From Planctomycetota bacterium (GTDB taxonomy: Bacteria; Planctomycetota; Phycisphaerae; FEN-1346), in the NCBI GenBank assembly GCA_026386995.1, contig JAPLMO010000496.1, positions 1 through 15,789 on the forward strand: a DNA stretch of 15,789 nucleotides, given 5' to 3'. The position numbers were made by a program, and so were the translations under genes. Of this stretch, positions 6,811 through 14,006 are shown in pieces. Within the stretch, counting starts at the first letter, position 1. Each line of letters starts with the position of its first letter. Under the pieces are notes generated by a model, which saw nothing but the letters and a program-made list of their open reading frames with translations, was not told the DNA's origin and searched no databases.

Positions 6811-6896
6811 CTTTGTCGTCGGACCGCCGGTGGCAAGTTGGGGTGTTGGCCTTGCGCTTCTGGCACGAGTTACGGCTGCGGCGCTTCTGCAACGCG
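6811..6896 (+). promoter_or_regulatory. Putative shared regulatory block, copy upstream of the beta-helix gene
   Basis: Begins CTTTGTCGTCGGACCGCCGG and matches the block at 4256-4342. It sits immediately before the inverted repeat and promoter at 6899-6948, the expected place for an activator or repressor site. Both copies precede the two separately transcribed units of the carbohydrate locus. Confidence 0.5.
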
Positions 6897-6898
6897 AG

Positions 6899-6948
6899 GA
6901 TTGCAGGGGAAAGTCGTCCTTGCAATCGTGATGGGGTGGCTGGATAAT
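6899..6948 (+). promoter_or_regulatory. Promoter overlapped by an inverted repeat
   Basis: A -35-like TTGCAA (6920-6925) and -10-like GATAAT (6943-6948) are 17 bp apart. The 7-bp inverted repeat GATTGCA (6899-6905) / TGCAATC (6921-6927) covers the -35 box, an arrangement typical of an operator. Transcription would start near 6955, leaving a leader of about 130 bases before ATG 7086. It probably drives the beta-helix, GH127 and sulfatase genes. Confidence 0.5.
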
Positions 6949-7085
6949 GGCGGCGGCGTAGTCCTGAGATTGGGAACAATCGGGCGGTACGCGGCAGTCG
7001 GCGCGGGGGCGGGTCTGTCTGCGCCGGGCCGCGCGGGGGGAGCGGGCCGGTTACCCGACCAAAACACGAAAGCGAGTGCAGAAGA

Positions 7086-8792
7086 ATGAAGGCAGCGAGA
7101 TGCATGAGAAGGTTTTGCGTCATTGCCGCGCTGGTTGCGGCCGCCCTGGCGCTCGGCGCGATTTCAGCGCAGGCAACGACCTACTATGTGAGCCAATCCT
7201 CGGGGAACGACAACTTGACAGGCCAGGCCGCTGCTCCGCAGGGCGCCAACGGACCGTGGAAGACGCTGGCGAAGGCTTCGGCGGCGAACTACGTCGCCGG
7301 CGACCAGATCCTGCTGAAATGCGGGGATACCTGGAACGAGGAGTTGCGCCCGAAGGGCAACGGAACGCCCGCCAAGCCCATTGTCATCGGCTCCTATGGC
7401 GAGGGCAAGAAGCCCGTGATCGACCGGGAAGATTACAACAAGGACCGTTTCGGCATTCACCTGGGCGATCAGGCGGGTTACAAAATCGTCGGCATCGAAT
7501 TCAACCGGTGCATGACTGGCATCTACGCGGAATACCCCGACGGCTCTCCGACCAAGAAATTCATCTGGATCGAGGACTGCTATTTCCACGATGCGATGCT
7601 GTATCAGCATTACGAGGATTATCCCAAGCGCAAGATCGGCCTCGGCATCTGCTTCTTCTCGTACGAACTCCATAACAAGATCGTGCTGACCGACATCACG
7701 ATCAAGAATTGCGTGTTCCGAAAACTGGCCTCCGCCATTTGGACGAACAGCCCGGACAACTTCAACAAGAATGCGTCCTTCGTCTATAATTTCGGAAACA
7801 TGACCATCGAAGGCTGCCTGTTTGAAGAAGGCTATCAGTGGCAATTGGGGTTACGCGGGGTTGCCGGCGGGGCCGTCCGGGATTGCGTCACGCACGATAT
7901 CGGCCGGGGGTTCCGGTCCTTCAACGGCGTGGCCGGGGCCATGTTCTTCCGGTGCAAGGATTGGGTCTTTGAAGACAGCGAGTGGGGTTTTGTCGACATA
8001 GGGCTGGGCAGCGGCGACGGCGAGGCGTTCGACTTCGAGGGCAACTGCGACAACATGACCATGCGGAACTGCCTTTTCCACGACACCGACGGCCCTGGTT
8101 TTCTGGTTTGCTGTTATGCCTCCGACGGGAACCCTAACAGGGGTATTCGCATGGAGAATTGCGTCCTGAACGGGAAGGCCAAGCGCCCCATCGGATTGCC
8201 CAGATGCGAGATCGTCAACACGACGGATTGGAATGAAGTGGCGTGGAAGAACTGCCGTTTCTATCTCTCGCCGGGAGAAGCCCTCATGAGGGTGATGGAC
8301 CGCGAGAAGGAGAAGAGATCATCCTTCGTCAATTGCCTGGTCAAGAACCTGGGCGAGGCCTGCGGCACCACGAACCTGGCGGCTAAGGCAACCGCTTCGG
8401 CCTCATCGCAGGAGCCCGGGTCCGAGGCGGCCAAGGCCATCGACAAGGATGCGGCCACCGCCTGGAAGGCCACGTCGGCCAATGACCAATGGCTGGAACT
8501 CGCGTTCGCCGGCCCGCAGACGATCAACTCATTCAGGATCAGGGAAGATCCGTCCTCGTCGGTCATCCGCTACGCGATCGAGCGATGGGACGAGAAGGAC
8601 TCCCGATGGGCGAGTTGCTTCAACGGCAGGGCCATCGGGTCCGACTTTGTCGCGCCGATCGTCAGCCGGACGGCGAAGAAGGTGCGGCTGCGGATCATGG
8701 GGACAAAAAGCGGCAATCCCGCCATAAGTGCATTCGAGGTCTACAACGACACGGCCGGTTGGCGCCCCGTAAAGGCCAACGGCGATCTATAA
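7086..8792 (+). CDS. Secreted right-handed beta-helix protein with C-terminal F5/8C (CBM32-like) domain
   Basis: 568 residues. Signal peptide 1-30 (MRRFCVIAALVAAALALG, cleavage after AQA). After it, TYYVSQSSGNDN followed by GPWKTLAKAS is the usual opening of extracellular pectate-lyase-like parallel beta-helix proteins. Residues ~120-420 show repeated short strands with Asn/Cys turns, such as IWIEDCYF, ITIKNCVF, MTIEGCLF, MTMRNCLF and IRMENCV, each a helix coil. Residues ~427-554 form a discoidin/F5-8C domain: NLAAKATASASS, AIDKDAATAW, QWLELAF, INSFRI, VRLRIMG, ISAFEVYND. The F5/8C domain usually binds terminal sugars. The helix could be a lyase, an epimerase or a non-catalytic binder; no catalytic residues can be assigned. 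It lies 35 bp before the GH127 gene and probably starts that operon. Start is ATG 7086; ATG 7104 is a close alternative. Confidence 0.8.
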   Translation: MKAARCMRRFCVIAALVAAALALGAISAQATTYYVSQSSGNDNLTGQAAAPQGANGPWKTLAKASAANYVAGDQILLKCGDTWNEELRPKGNGTPAKPIVIGSYGEGKKPVIDREDYNKDRFGIHLGDQAGYKIVGIEFNRCMTGIYAEYPDGSPTKKFIWIEDCYFHDAMLYQHYEDYPKRKIGLGICFFSYELHNKIVLTDITIKNCVFRKLASAIWTNSPDNFNKNASFVYNFGNMTIEGCLFEEGYQWQLGLRGVAGGAVRDCVTHDIGRGFRSFNGVAGAMFFRCKDWVFEDSEWGFVDIGLGSGDGEAFDFEGNCDNMTMRNCLFHDTDGPGFLVCCYASDGNPNRGIRMENCVLNGKAKRPIGLPRCEIVNTTDWNEVAWKNCRFYLSPGEALMRVMDREKEKRSSFVNCLVKNLGEACGTTNLAAKATASASSQEPGSEAAKAIDKDAATAWKATSANDQWLELAFAGPQTINSFRIREDPSSSVIRYAIERWDEKDSRWASCFNGRAIGSDFVAPIVSRTAKKVRLRIMGTKSGNPAISAFEVYNDTAGWRPVKANGDL

Positions 8793-8827
8793 CCGCTTGC
8801 CGAGGGGGGGAAGGACGCGGAGGCTTC

Positions 8828-10897
8828 ATGTCGATACGTCACCTGTGTTTTCGTTTTTTGGGCCGGCCGCTGACGGCGGTCATTCTTGCCCTCGGCTTTG
8901 TGAGCGCGGCCGCATGGGCCGATTCACCGCCGCCGCTGCGCGGGCTGGATGAGGTGAATCACAAGCAGGTGGAACTGCGCGGCGGGTTCTGGGGCCCGCG
9001 CCTCAAGACCAGCGCCGAGGTGACCGTTCCTCACGCGCTCGACTGCCTGGAGAAGGACGGGCACGTCACCAACTTCGACAAGGCGGCGGGCGTGATAAAG
9101 GGCCCGCCCAGCGGACACGGCGCCTTCGATTCGGATCTCCACAAGGCCCTCGAAGGCGCGATGTATTCGCTGCAGCACTACGACGACAGCAAGTTGCGCC
9201 AGAGAGTGGAGGGCATTCTCAATCACATCCTGGCCGCCCAGCAGAAGGACGGATTCCTGATCTCGTACTTCATCATCCAGGACTCCGACAAGCGGTGGGA
9301 AGACCTGCGGTTGATGCATCAGATGTACAACGCGGGGCACTTCTTCGAGATGGCGGTCGAGCATCATCGCCTGACCGGGAACCCCAGGGTGCTCGACGCC
9401 GCCAAGCGGTTTGCCGATCACATCGACGGCATCTTCGGCCCCGGCAAACGCTATGACGTTGACGGGCACCAGGAAGTCGAACTGGCCCTGGTCAAACTGT
9501 ATCGCGCCACGGGCGAGCGGCGCTACCTGGAATTGGCGAGGTTCTTCCTCGACGAGCGCGGCTACGCACACGGAACCGAGCGCAAACCCTTCGATCCCAA
9601 GACCGCCGTCCAAGCGCCAATACCCGAGGGTCTGTCGGCCGAGGACAAGCGGCGCGAGAGCAGGAGAGCCCGATACAGGGTCCGCAACGGCCGCATGCAG
9701 GACCACAAGCCGGTCGTGGACCAGCATGAGGCGATCGGCCATGCCGTGCGGGCCGGATACATGTATGCGGCGATGGCCGACATTATCCGTTTCATGGACG
9801 CCCCCGGCTACGAGGGGGCCCTCGACGACATCTGGAACGACGTAGTGAGCCGCAAGATGTACGTCACTGGCGGCATCGGCACGGGCCAGTACGGCGACGA
9901 GGGCTTCGGCGACCCATACCTGTTGCCGAATGGCTCGTATTGTGAATCTTGCGCAGCCATCGCCCACGTGCTCTGGCAGCACCGGATGAACCTGCTCAAA
10001 GGGCAATCCAGGTACGCCGACGTGATGGAACTGGCGCTGTACAACGGGGCGCTCTCGGGGATATCGATTTCCGGCGACCAGTTCTTCTACCAGAACCCGC
10101 TGGTCAGCAAGGGCGGCGGCCGCCGGAGTTCGTGGATCGGACTCTCCTGCTGCCCGACGAACCTCGCGCGCATCATCCCGCAGGTTGGCGGGTTGGCCTA
10201 TGCCCGCGGCAAAGGGCGGGTGTATGTCAACCTCTACCTTGCCGGGGAAGCCTCGGTCAAAATGGACGGCGGCGCGACGGTCAAGTTGGCCCAGCAGACC
10301 GACTACCCGTGGAACGGCCGCGTGCGGCTGACGGTCACCCCGGATCAGGCGTCCGGATTCACCCTCTGCCTGCGGATACCGGGCTGGGCGCTGGGCCGGC
10401 CCGTTCCCAGCGACCTGTACCGCTTCGGCGACCTGAAGGTCCCGCCTGTCGTGCTGAAGGTCAACGGCCAGGCGGCCGATCCCTCGCCGCAGGATGACGG
10501 TTACGTGCACCTGCAACGCCGTTGGCAGGCCGGGGACGTGGTGGAATTGGATTTGCCGATGCCGGTCCGCCGGGTCTACGCGCATGAGAAAATCCAGGAA
10601 GACCAGGGCAAGGTGGCGCTGGCGCGCGGCCCGATCGTGTACTGCCTGGAGGCGGTGGATCAACCGGGCGTGGACCTCTCGCGGCTGGCCCTGCCGCGGG
10701 AGGCGGACTTGCGCGCGGAGCATCGCGCGGGACTGCTGGGCGGCGTGACCGTCCTCCAAGGCAGCGCCCTTGCCGACGGCCAGCGCCCGGTCACGCTGAC
10801 TGCCGTGCCGTACTACGCCTGGGCGAACAGGGAAAAGGGCGCGATGACGGTGTGGGTCGACGAGGCCCCCGTGAAGGCGCCGCCGCACACCAAGTGA
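8828..10897 (+). CDS. GH127 family glycoside hydrolase (beta-L-arabinofuranosidase-like), secreted
   Basis: 689 residues with a signal peptide (about 1-31, cleavage after AWA). GH127 enzymes, typified by Bifidobacterium HypBA1, remove terminal beta-L-arabinofuranose with a zinc-bound cysteine nucleophile. Visible here: an (alpha/alpha)6 barrel with HKQVELRGGFWGPRLK (45-60) near the N-terminus; YVTGGIGTGQYGDEGFGD (345-362) with E358 as the probable acid/base; YCESCA (371-376) with E373 and C375; and SCCPTNLAR (440-448) with C441 as nucleophile plus C442. This reproduces the Glu/Cys/Cys/Cys zinc set. Beta-sandwich domains fill residues ~460-685. ATG 8828 is chosen because GGAGG lies four bases upstream and it starts the signal peptide; the frame is open further upstream only within the previous gene. 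Its sulfatase neighbour, 30 bp downstream, suggests a sulfated substrate. Some GH127 members act on other furanosides, so specificity is open. Confidence 0.9.
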   Translation: MSIRHLCFRFLGRPLTAVILALGFVSAAAWADSPPPLRGLDEVNHKQVELRGGFWGPRLKTSAEVTVPHALDCLEKDGHVTNFDKAAGVIKGPPSGHGAFDSDLHKALEGAMYSLQHYDDSKLRQRVEGILNHILAAQQKDGFLISYFIIQDSDKRWEDLRLMHQMYNAGHFFEMAVEHHRLTGNPRVLDAAKRFADHIDGIFGPGKRYDVDGHQEVELALVKLYRATGERRYLELARFFLDERGYAHGTERKPFDPKTAVQAPIPEGLSAEDKRRESRRARYRVRNGRMQDHKPVVDQHEAIGHAVRAGYMYAAMADIIRFMDAPGYEGALDDIWNDVVSRKMYVTGGIGTGQYGDEGFGDPYLLPNGSYCESCAAIAHVLWQHRMNLLKGQSRYADVMELALYNGALSGISISGDQFFYQNPLVSKGGGRRSSWIGLSCCPTNLARIIPQVGGLAYARGKGRVYVNLYLAGEASVKMDGGATVKLAQQTDYPWNGRVRLTVTPDQASGFTLCLRIPGWALGRPVPSDLYRFGDLKVPPVVLKVNGQAADPSPQDDGYVHLQRRWQAGDVVELDLPMPVRRVYAHEKIQEDQGKVALARGPIVYCLEAVDQPGVDLSRLALPREADLRAEHRAGLLGGVTVLQGSALADGQRPVTLTAVPYYAWANREKGAMTVWVDEAPVKAPPHTK

Positions 10898-10927
10898 CGG
10901 TGTTGTCCCGACCGTGAGGATCCTGGC

Positions 10928-12472
10928 ATGTCGCGCGAGAGCGGCTTTACCCGAAGGGACTTCCTGAAGACGGCGGCCGTCGCGGCGGGATTGACCTGCG
11001 GGCTGCCTGGGGCTGCGGCGGGCGGCTCGGAGGCCGGCCGGCCCGGCAAGCGGCCCAACGTCATCTACATCCTGGCCGATCAGTTGCGGTATCAGTCACT
11101 CGGCTACGCCGGAGACGCCAAGGCCAGAACGCCCAACATCGACCGGCTTGCATCGCAGGGCGTCAGTTTCCGGCAGTGTGTGTCCTCCATGCCGGTCTGC
11201 GCGGCCTACCGGGCGTCGCTCCTGACGGGCAAATACCCCTCGAGCACGGGTATGGCCATCAACGAGTTGCGCATCAACCCCAACCAGCGGTGCCTCGGAC
11301 ACGTGGTGACGGAGGCCGGTTACGAGACGGGGTACATCGGCAAGTGGCATCTGTGGGCCAACGAACTCGGCAACCACAACGCCATGAAAAACTCCTACGT
11401 CCCGCCGGAGTTCAAGAAGTACCGCCTCGGATGGGACGGGTTCTGGGCGGCGTACAACTTTAACCACCGGTACTACGAAAACTTCTACTACATGGACGAG
11501 CCCGTGAAGCACTCGTTCGCGGGCTACGAGCCGGACGGCCAGACCGACATGGCCGTCGATTTCATCCGGAAACACGCCGGGAAGGACAAGCCCTTCTACC
11601 TGACGTTGTCGGTGGGCACGCCGCACGACCCGTGGGGGCCGGACAACGTGCCCGAGAAGTGCCTCGGCATGTTCAAGGACGTGGAGTTCCCGCTGCCCAG
11701 GAGTTGGTCCGACGTCCCCGACCCCTACATGGACCGCAACGCGGACCCAAAGAACTGGCTAGCGCAGTGGAAGCCCAACCTGCCCGCCTGGCAGCGCGTG
11801 TACTATGCCATGACGGCGAACTTGGACGACAACGTCGGCCGCATCATGGCTGCCGTGGATGCCGCCGGGATCGGCAGCGACACCGTCATCGTCTTCACGT
11901 CCGACCACGGCGAGATGTTCGGCGCCAACGGGCGGGTGTTCAAACTCACCTTCTACGACCCTGCCGCCCGCGTCCCGATGATCATCCGCCGGCCCGGCTC
12001 GATCCCGGGCGGACTTGTTTCCGACGCCTGCATGGGTACGCCGGACATCATGCCCACGCTGCTGGGGCTGATGGGCCTGCCCGTTCCCGACACCGTCGAG
12101 GGGATGGACCTCAGCCACCTGGCCCGGGGCCGGACCGGCCCCGAACCCGAGTTTGCGTTCATGCAGGGACTGGGGCACACCTGCCAATGGAACGACGGCT
12201 TCGAGTGGCGGGCTGTCCGCGACAAGCGATACACATACGCTATCTATCGCCGGGACAAGTCGGAACTGCTGTTCGACAACCAGGGCGATCCGCTCCAGAT
12301 GCGGAACCTGGCCCGCGACCCGGTCCACGGGGATACGCTGGAGCGCCTTCGCAGGCAGATGGCGGAGAAGATGAAGTCCCTCGATGACACGTTCGAGGCG
12401 TGCAAGTGGTACAGGGACCACTGGACCGACGGCAAGCGGAACATCATCGCATCGGCGAAGGGCAAGTTCTGA
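10928..12472 (+). CDS. Type I (S1) sulfatase with Tat signal
   Basis: 514 residues of the formylglycine-dependent sulfatase family, which hydrolyses sulfate esters. The N-terminus TRRDFLK (8-14) followed by an Ala-rich stretch is a twin-arginine signal, indicating export of the folded protein. The alkaline-phosphatase-fold signature is complete: PNVIYILADQ (43-52) with metal ligand D51; the maturation motif C-A-A-Y-R (91-95) of the C-x-A-x-R type, C91 becoming formylglycine; GKWH (138-141) with K139 and H141; TPHDPW (231-236) with H233; and FTSDHGE (323-329) with D326 and H327. Length is normal. GAGGA lies seven bases before the ATG. It is the last gene of the carbohydrate operon, probably desulfating the glycan before or after GH127 acts. 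The maturation enzyme is not in this window. Substrate position cannot be read from sequence. Confidence 0.93.
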   Translation: MSRESGFTRRDFLKTAAVAAGLTCGLPGAAAGGSEAGRPGKRPNVIYILADQLRYQSLGYAGDAKARTPNIDRLASQGVSFRQCVSSMPVCAAYRASLLTGKYPSSTGMAINELRINPNQRCLGHVVTEAGYETGYIGKWHLWANELGNHNAMKNSYVPPEFKKYRLGWDGFWAAYNFNHRYYENFYYMDEPVKHSFAGYEPDGQTDMAVDFIRKHAGKDKPFYLTLSVGTPHDPWGPDNVPEKCLGMFKDVEFPLPRSWSDVPDPYMDRNADPKNWLAQWKPNLPAWQRVYYAMTANLDDNVGRIMAAVDAAGIGSDTVIVFTSDHGEMFGANGRVFKLTFYDPAARVPMIIRRPGSIPGGLVSDACMGTPDIMPTLLGLMGLPVPDTVEGMDLSHLARGRTGPEPEFAFMQGLGHTCQWNDGFEWRAVRDKRYTYAIYRRDKSELLFDNQGDPLQMRNLARDPVHGDTLERLRRQMAEKMKSLDDTFEACKWYRDHWTDGKRNIIASAKGKF

Positions 12473-12485
12473 AACGTGCCATGGC

Positions 12486-12621
12486 GCCTAGTAGCCTGCC
12501 AGGACTAAATCTGTGGGTGCCACGGCTGCGCCTTGTGCAGCCGTGGTCGTCGGTAGGGACGCACGGCTGCAAACTGCGCAGCCGTGGCACCCACATAATT
12601 AAAGTTGACGCACTACTAGGC
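12486..12621. repeat. Twin-hairpin palindromic element, copy 2
   Basis: Bounded by 9-bp perfect terminal inverted repeats GCCTAGTAG (12486-12494) and CTACTAGGC (12613-12621). Inside, GGGTGCCACGG faces CCGTGGCACCC, with two hairpins of stem CACGGCTGC/GCAGCCGTG. It begins 13 bp after the sulfatase stop, so it could also end or protect that transcript. Read on the opposite strand, copy 3 at 13675-13804 is the same element over its full length, roughly 80 percent identical by eye. Confidence 0.85.
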
Positions 12622-12699
12622 CCCGGGCCATGCAAAGGATTGCGATTTGTGCGACGGGTCGCAACACCTGCCGCGCGAAGGCACAGTCGTCAACGCGAA

Positions 12700-12735
12700 G
12701 GGGTCGGGAGCCTTATAAGAGCTCCAGACCCCTTT
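12700..12735. terminator. Possible bidirectional terminator between convergent genes
   Basis: Stem GGGGTC-g-GGAGC (12700-12711) pairs with GCTCC-a-GACCCC (12721-12732), one mismatch, loop of nine, followed by TTT on the plus strand. It lies between the plus-strand sulfatase and the minus-strand TPR gene. The U-tract is short, so efficiency is uncertain. Confidence 0.4.
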
Positions 12736-12767
12736 GTGCATAGACCTTTTGCGGCGGGCGCTGCCGC

Positions 12768-13439
12768 CTAATAGGCGCCGCGTCCGGTGCGGCCCCAATC
12801 GGTGTGCGTGCCGGTGTAATCCTTCTTGTAGGTGTTCTCCCAAGGCTTGATATTGGTCTTGTCGGTCGAGCCGCCCTGGCCGCTGCCTTTGGCCTTAGCG
12901 GTCTTCAGTTCCTCGGTGATGGCCTTGATGCCGGCTTCGGCAGCGGCATTCTTGGGGTCGATGTTGAGGACTTGCTTGTAGAGGCTCAGGGCCTCCTGGT
13001 AGGACTTCTTTTCTTTGGCGGCATCGGCCAGTCCCAAGAGGAGGCTGACGGCCTTCTCGCGGTTCGGCTTATCATACTGTTCCAGGAAGGACTGCTTCTC
13101 ATCGTCCTTGAGGCGGACGCTGAAGCCCTTGGCCTTCATGGCGGCCCCATAATAGCCGGCGGCGGCTCTCGCCTTCAGGCCCTGGGCTTTCTTTACGTCG
13201 CGCTTGTCCTCAGGTTTGGCCATTTCCTCTTCGCAGGACTTGAGCAGTTTCTCGGAGGCGGCGACCTGGGCGGCGATGTCGGCGACGACCTTGTCGAGGG
13301 CGGGGTTCTTGACGACCGCTTTCTCCGCCGCTCCGTCCGCGGCGCCGGCCTTGTCCGCATTGACTTCCTCGCCCCAGGCGCAGGCGGAGAGGCACAGCAC
13401 CAGAACACCAACCATATTTGCAGTCATCACGGATTTCAT
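12768..13439 (-). CDS. Exported TPR-containing protein, possible lipoprotein
   Basis: 223 residues, function unknown. A hydrophobic N-terminus (residues 8-19) ends in LSAC (17-20), which fits a lipobox with C20 as lipidated residue; cleavage after AWG by signal peptidase I is the alternative. A charged, Ala/Lys-rich helical region follows (24-125). Residues about 126-175, including SYQEALSLYKQVLNIDPKNAAAEAG, form a TPR-type helix pair, so protein-protein contact in the cell envelope is likely. The tail (195-223) is Gly-, Thr- and aromatic-rich (PWENTYKKDYTGTHTDWG). The start is certain: AAAAGGAGGTC, a near-perfect ribosome-binding site, lies just upstream. It has its own promoter near 13603-13630 and is flanked on both sides by inverted copies of one repeat element. 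No close functional relative is recognised. Confidence 0.75.
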   Translation of the reverse strand: MKSVMTANMVGVLVLCLSACAWGEEVNADKAGAADGAAEKAVVKNPALDKVVADIAAQVAASEKLLKSCEEEMAKPEDKRDVKKAQGLKARAAAGYYGAAMKAKGFSVRLKDDEKQSFLEQYDKPNREKAVSLLLGLADAAKEKKSYQEALSLYKQVLNIDPKNAAAEAGIKAITEELKTAKAKGSGQGGSTDKTNIKPWENTYKKDYTGTHTDWGRTGRGAY

Positions 13440-13478
13440 TGGCGACCTCCTTTTGGCCCCACGTGCACAGGACCTGAC

Positions 13479-13494
13479 ATTCAGTCATTCAGTC
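13479..13494. repeat. 8-bp tandem repeat in the TPR gene leader
   Basis: ATTCAGTC is repeated twice (13479-13486, 13487-13494) in the presumed 5' untranslated leader of the minus-strand gene. Function unknown. Confidence 0.7.
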
Positions 13495-13602
13495 AGACGC
13501 CCGAGACGGACGTTTAATGCAGAAAAACCGGGGGCCGTGCGCCAGACGTGACTCCCGCGCGGCCCATCTCATACTGCCGCTGAAGAAGCAATCCACCTTC
13601 CG

Positions 13603-13630
13603 ATTATACGACCGGGGCGGGGCGTGTCAC
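13603..13630 (-). promoter_or_regulatory. Promoter of the TPR protein gene
   Basis: On the minus strand a perfect TATAAT (13608-13603) is preceded, after 16 bp, by GTGACA (13630-13625), five of six to the -35 consensus. Transcription would start near 13596, giving a leader of about 155 bases. Confidence 0.6.
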
Positions 13631-13674
13631 GGAAATAATGACAGTTCAAAGCGCCAAGTTCAAGGTCCGAAGTG

Positions 13675-13804
13675 TATAGTAGTCCGTCAACTTTGATTGT
13701 GCGGGTGCCACGGTCACCGCGGCGACCGTGCGTCCCTGCCGACGACCACGGCTGCACAAGGCGCAGCCGTGGCGCCCACAGAGTCAATCGTGACAGGCTG
13801 ATAG
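13675..13804. repeat. Twin-hairpin palindromic element, copy 3 (inverted relative to copy 2)
   Basis: Its left end TAGTAGTCCGTCAACTTTG matches the minus strand of the right end of copy 2, and its right end matches the left end of copy 2. The segment GCCACGGCTGCGCCTTGTGC and what follows to GTCGTCGG is identical in both. The other hairpin differs: stem CACGGTCAC/GCGACCGTG here against CACGGCTGC/GCAGCCGTG in copy 2, with changes on both sides that keep pairing. It lies upstream of the TPR gene promoter and beyond the end of the tRNA gene. Confidence 0.85.
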
Positions 13805-13821
13805 TTCGAGGGCGCAAAGAG

Positions 13822-13848
13822 CCGCCCCCGGCCTTGCGGGCGGGGGCG
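13822..13848 (-). terminator. Probable terminator of tRNA-Ala
   Basis: CGCCCCCGGCC (13823-13833) pairs with GGGCGGGGGCG (13838-13848), one mismatch, loop TTGC. On the minus strand the stem is followed by a short T-containing stretch (CTCTTT). It lies nine bases downstream of the tRNA 3' end. Confidence 0.55.
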
Positions 13849-13856
13849 AGGGAATG

Positions 13857-13932
13857 TGGTGGAGCCGATGGGACTTGAACCCACAGCCTCCTGATTGCGA
13901 ACCAGGCGCTCTCCCAGTTGAGCTATGGCCCC
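13857..13932 (-). tRNA. tRNA-Ala (anticodon CGC), CCA encoded
   Basis: Folded by eye on the minus strand: acceptor GGGGCCA, D-stem GCTC/GAGC, anticodon stem CCTGG/TCAGG with loop TTCGCAA (anticodon CGC, reading GCG), variable loop AGGCT, T-stem GTGGG/CCCAT with loop TTCAAGT, acceptor 3' strand CGGCTCC, discriminator A and encoded CCA. The G3-U70 wobble pair, the alanine identity element, is present, which fixes the assignment. The seventh acceptor pair is an A-C mismatch. 73 bases plus CCA. Confidence 0.96.
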
Positions 13933-13944
13933 GAAAGTTGCAGC

Positions 13945-13972
13945 ATTGTACCACGGGGGCGGGCGAGTTCAA
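13945..13972 (-). promoter_or_regulatory. Promoter of tRNA-Ala
   Basis: On the minus strand TACAAT (13950-13945) is preceded by TTGAAC (13972-13967) at 16 bp. A better -35 hexamer, TTGACA (13979-13974), is also present but spaced 23 bp. Initiation near 13938 would give a short 5' leader before the tRNA. Confidence 0.55.
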
Positions 13973-14006
13973 GTGTCAACGTCTCGGGAAAGTAGTGCGT
14001 TAGTAC

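Larger units (their letters stand above)
6774..7085 (+). other. Intergenic region upstream of the beta-helix gene
   Basis: 312 bp without a gene. It holds a block shared with 4256-4342 (6811-6896), an inverted repeat over a promoter (6899-6948), and a GC-rich leader of about 130 bp to the next start codon with no strong hairpin. No terminator was found after the preceding gene, so read-through is possible. Confidence 0.6.

Noticed and set aside
8924..10888. 654-codon open frame antisense to the GH127 gene
   Set aside because: The plus strand carries full GH127 motifs; the antisense frame is a by-product of high GC and has no recognisable domain.
12486..13804. CRISPR array or integron attC sites as explanation of the repeated palindromes
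   Set aside because: Copies are few, far apart and in opposite orientation, with no regular spacers; the attC R/L box pattern and an integrase are not seen.
13857..13932. tRNA-Ala as an integration (attachment) site
   Set aside because: No integrase gene and no repeat of the tRNA 3' end was found within the window.
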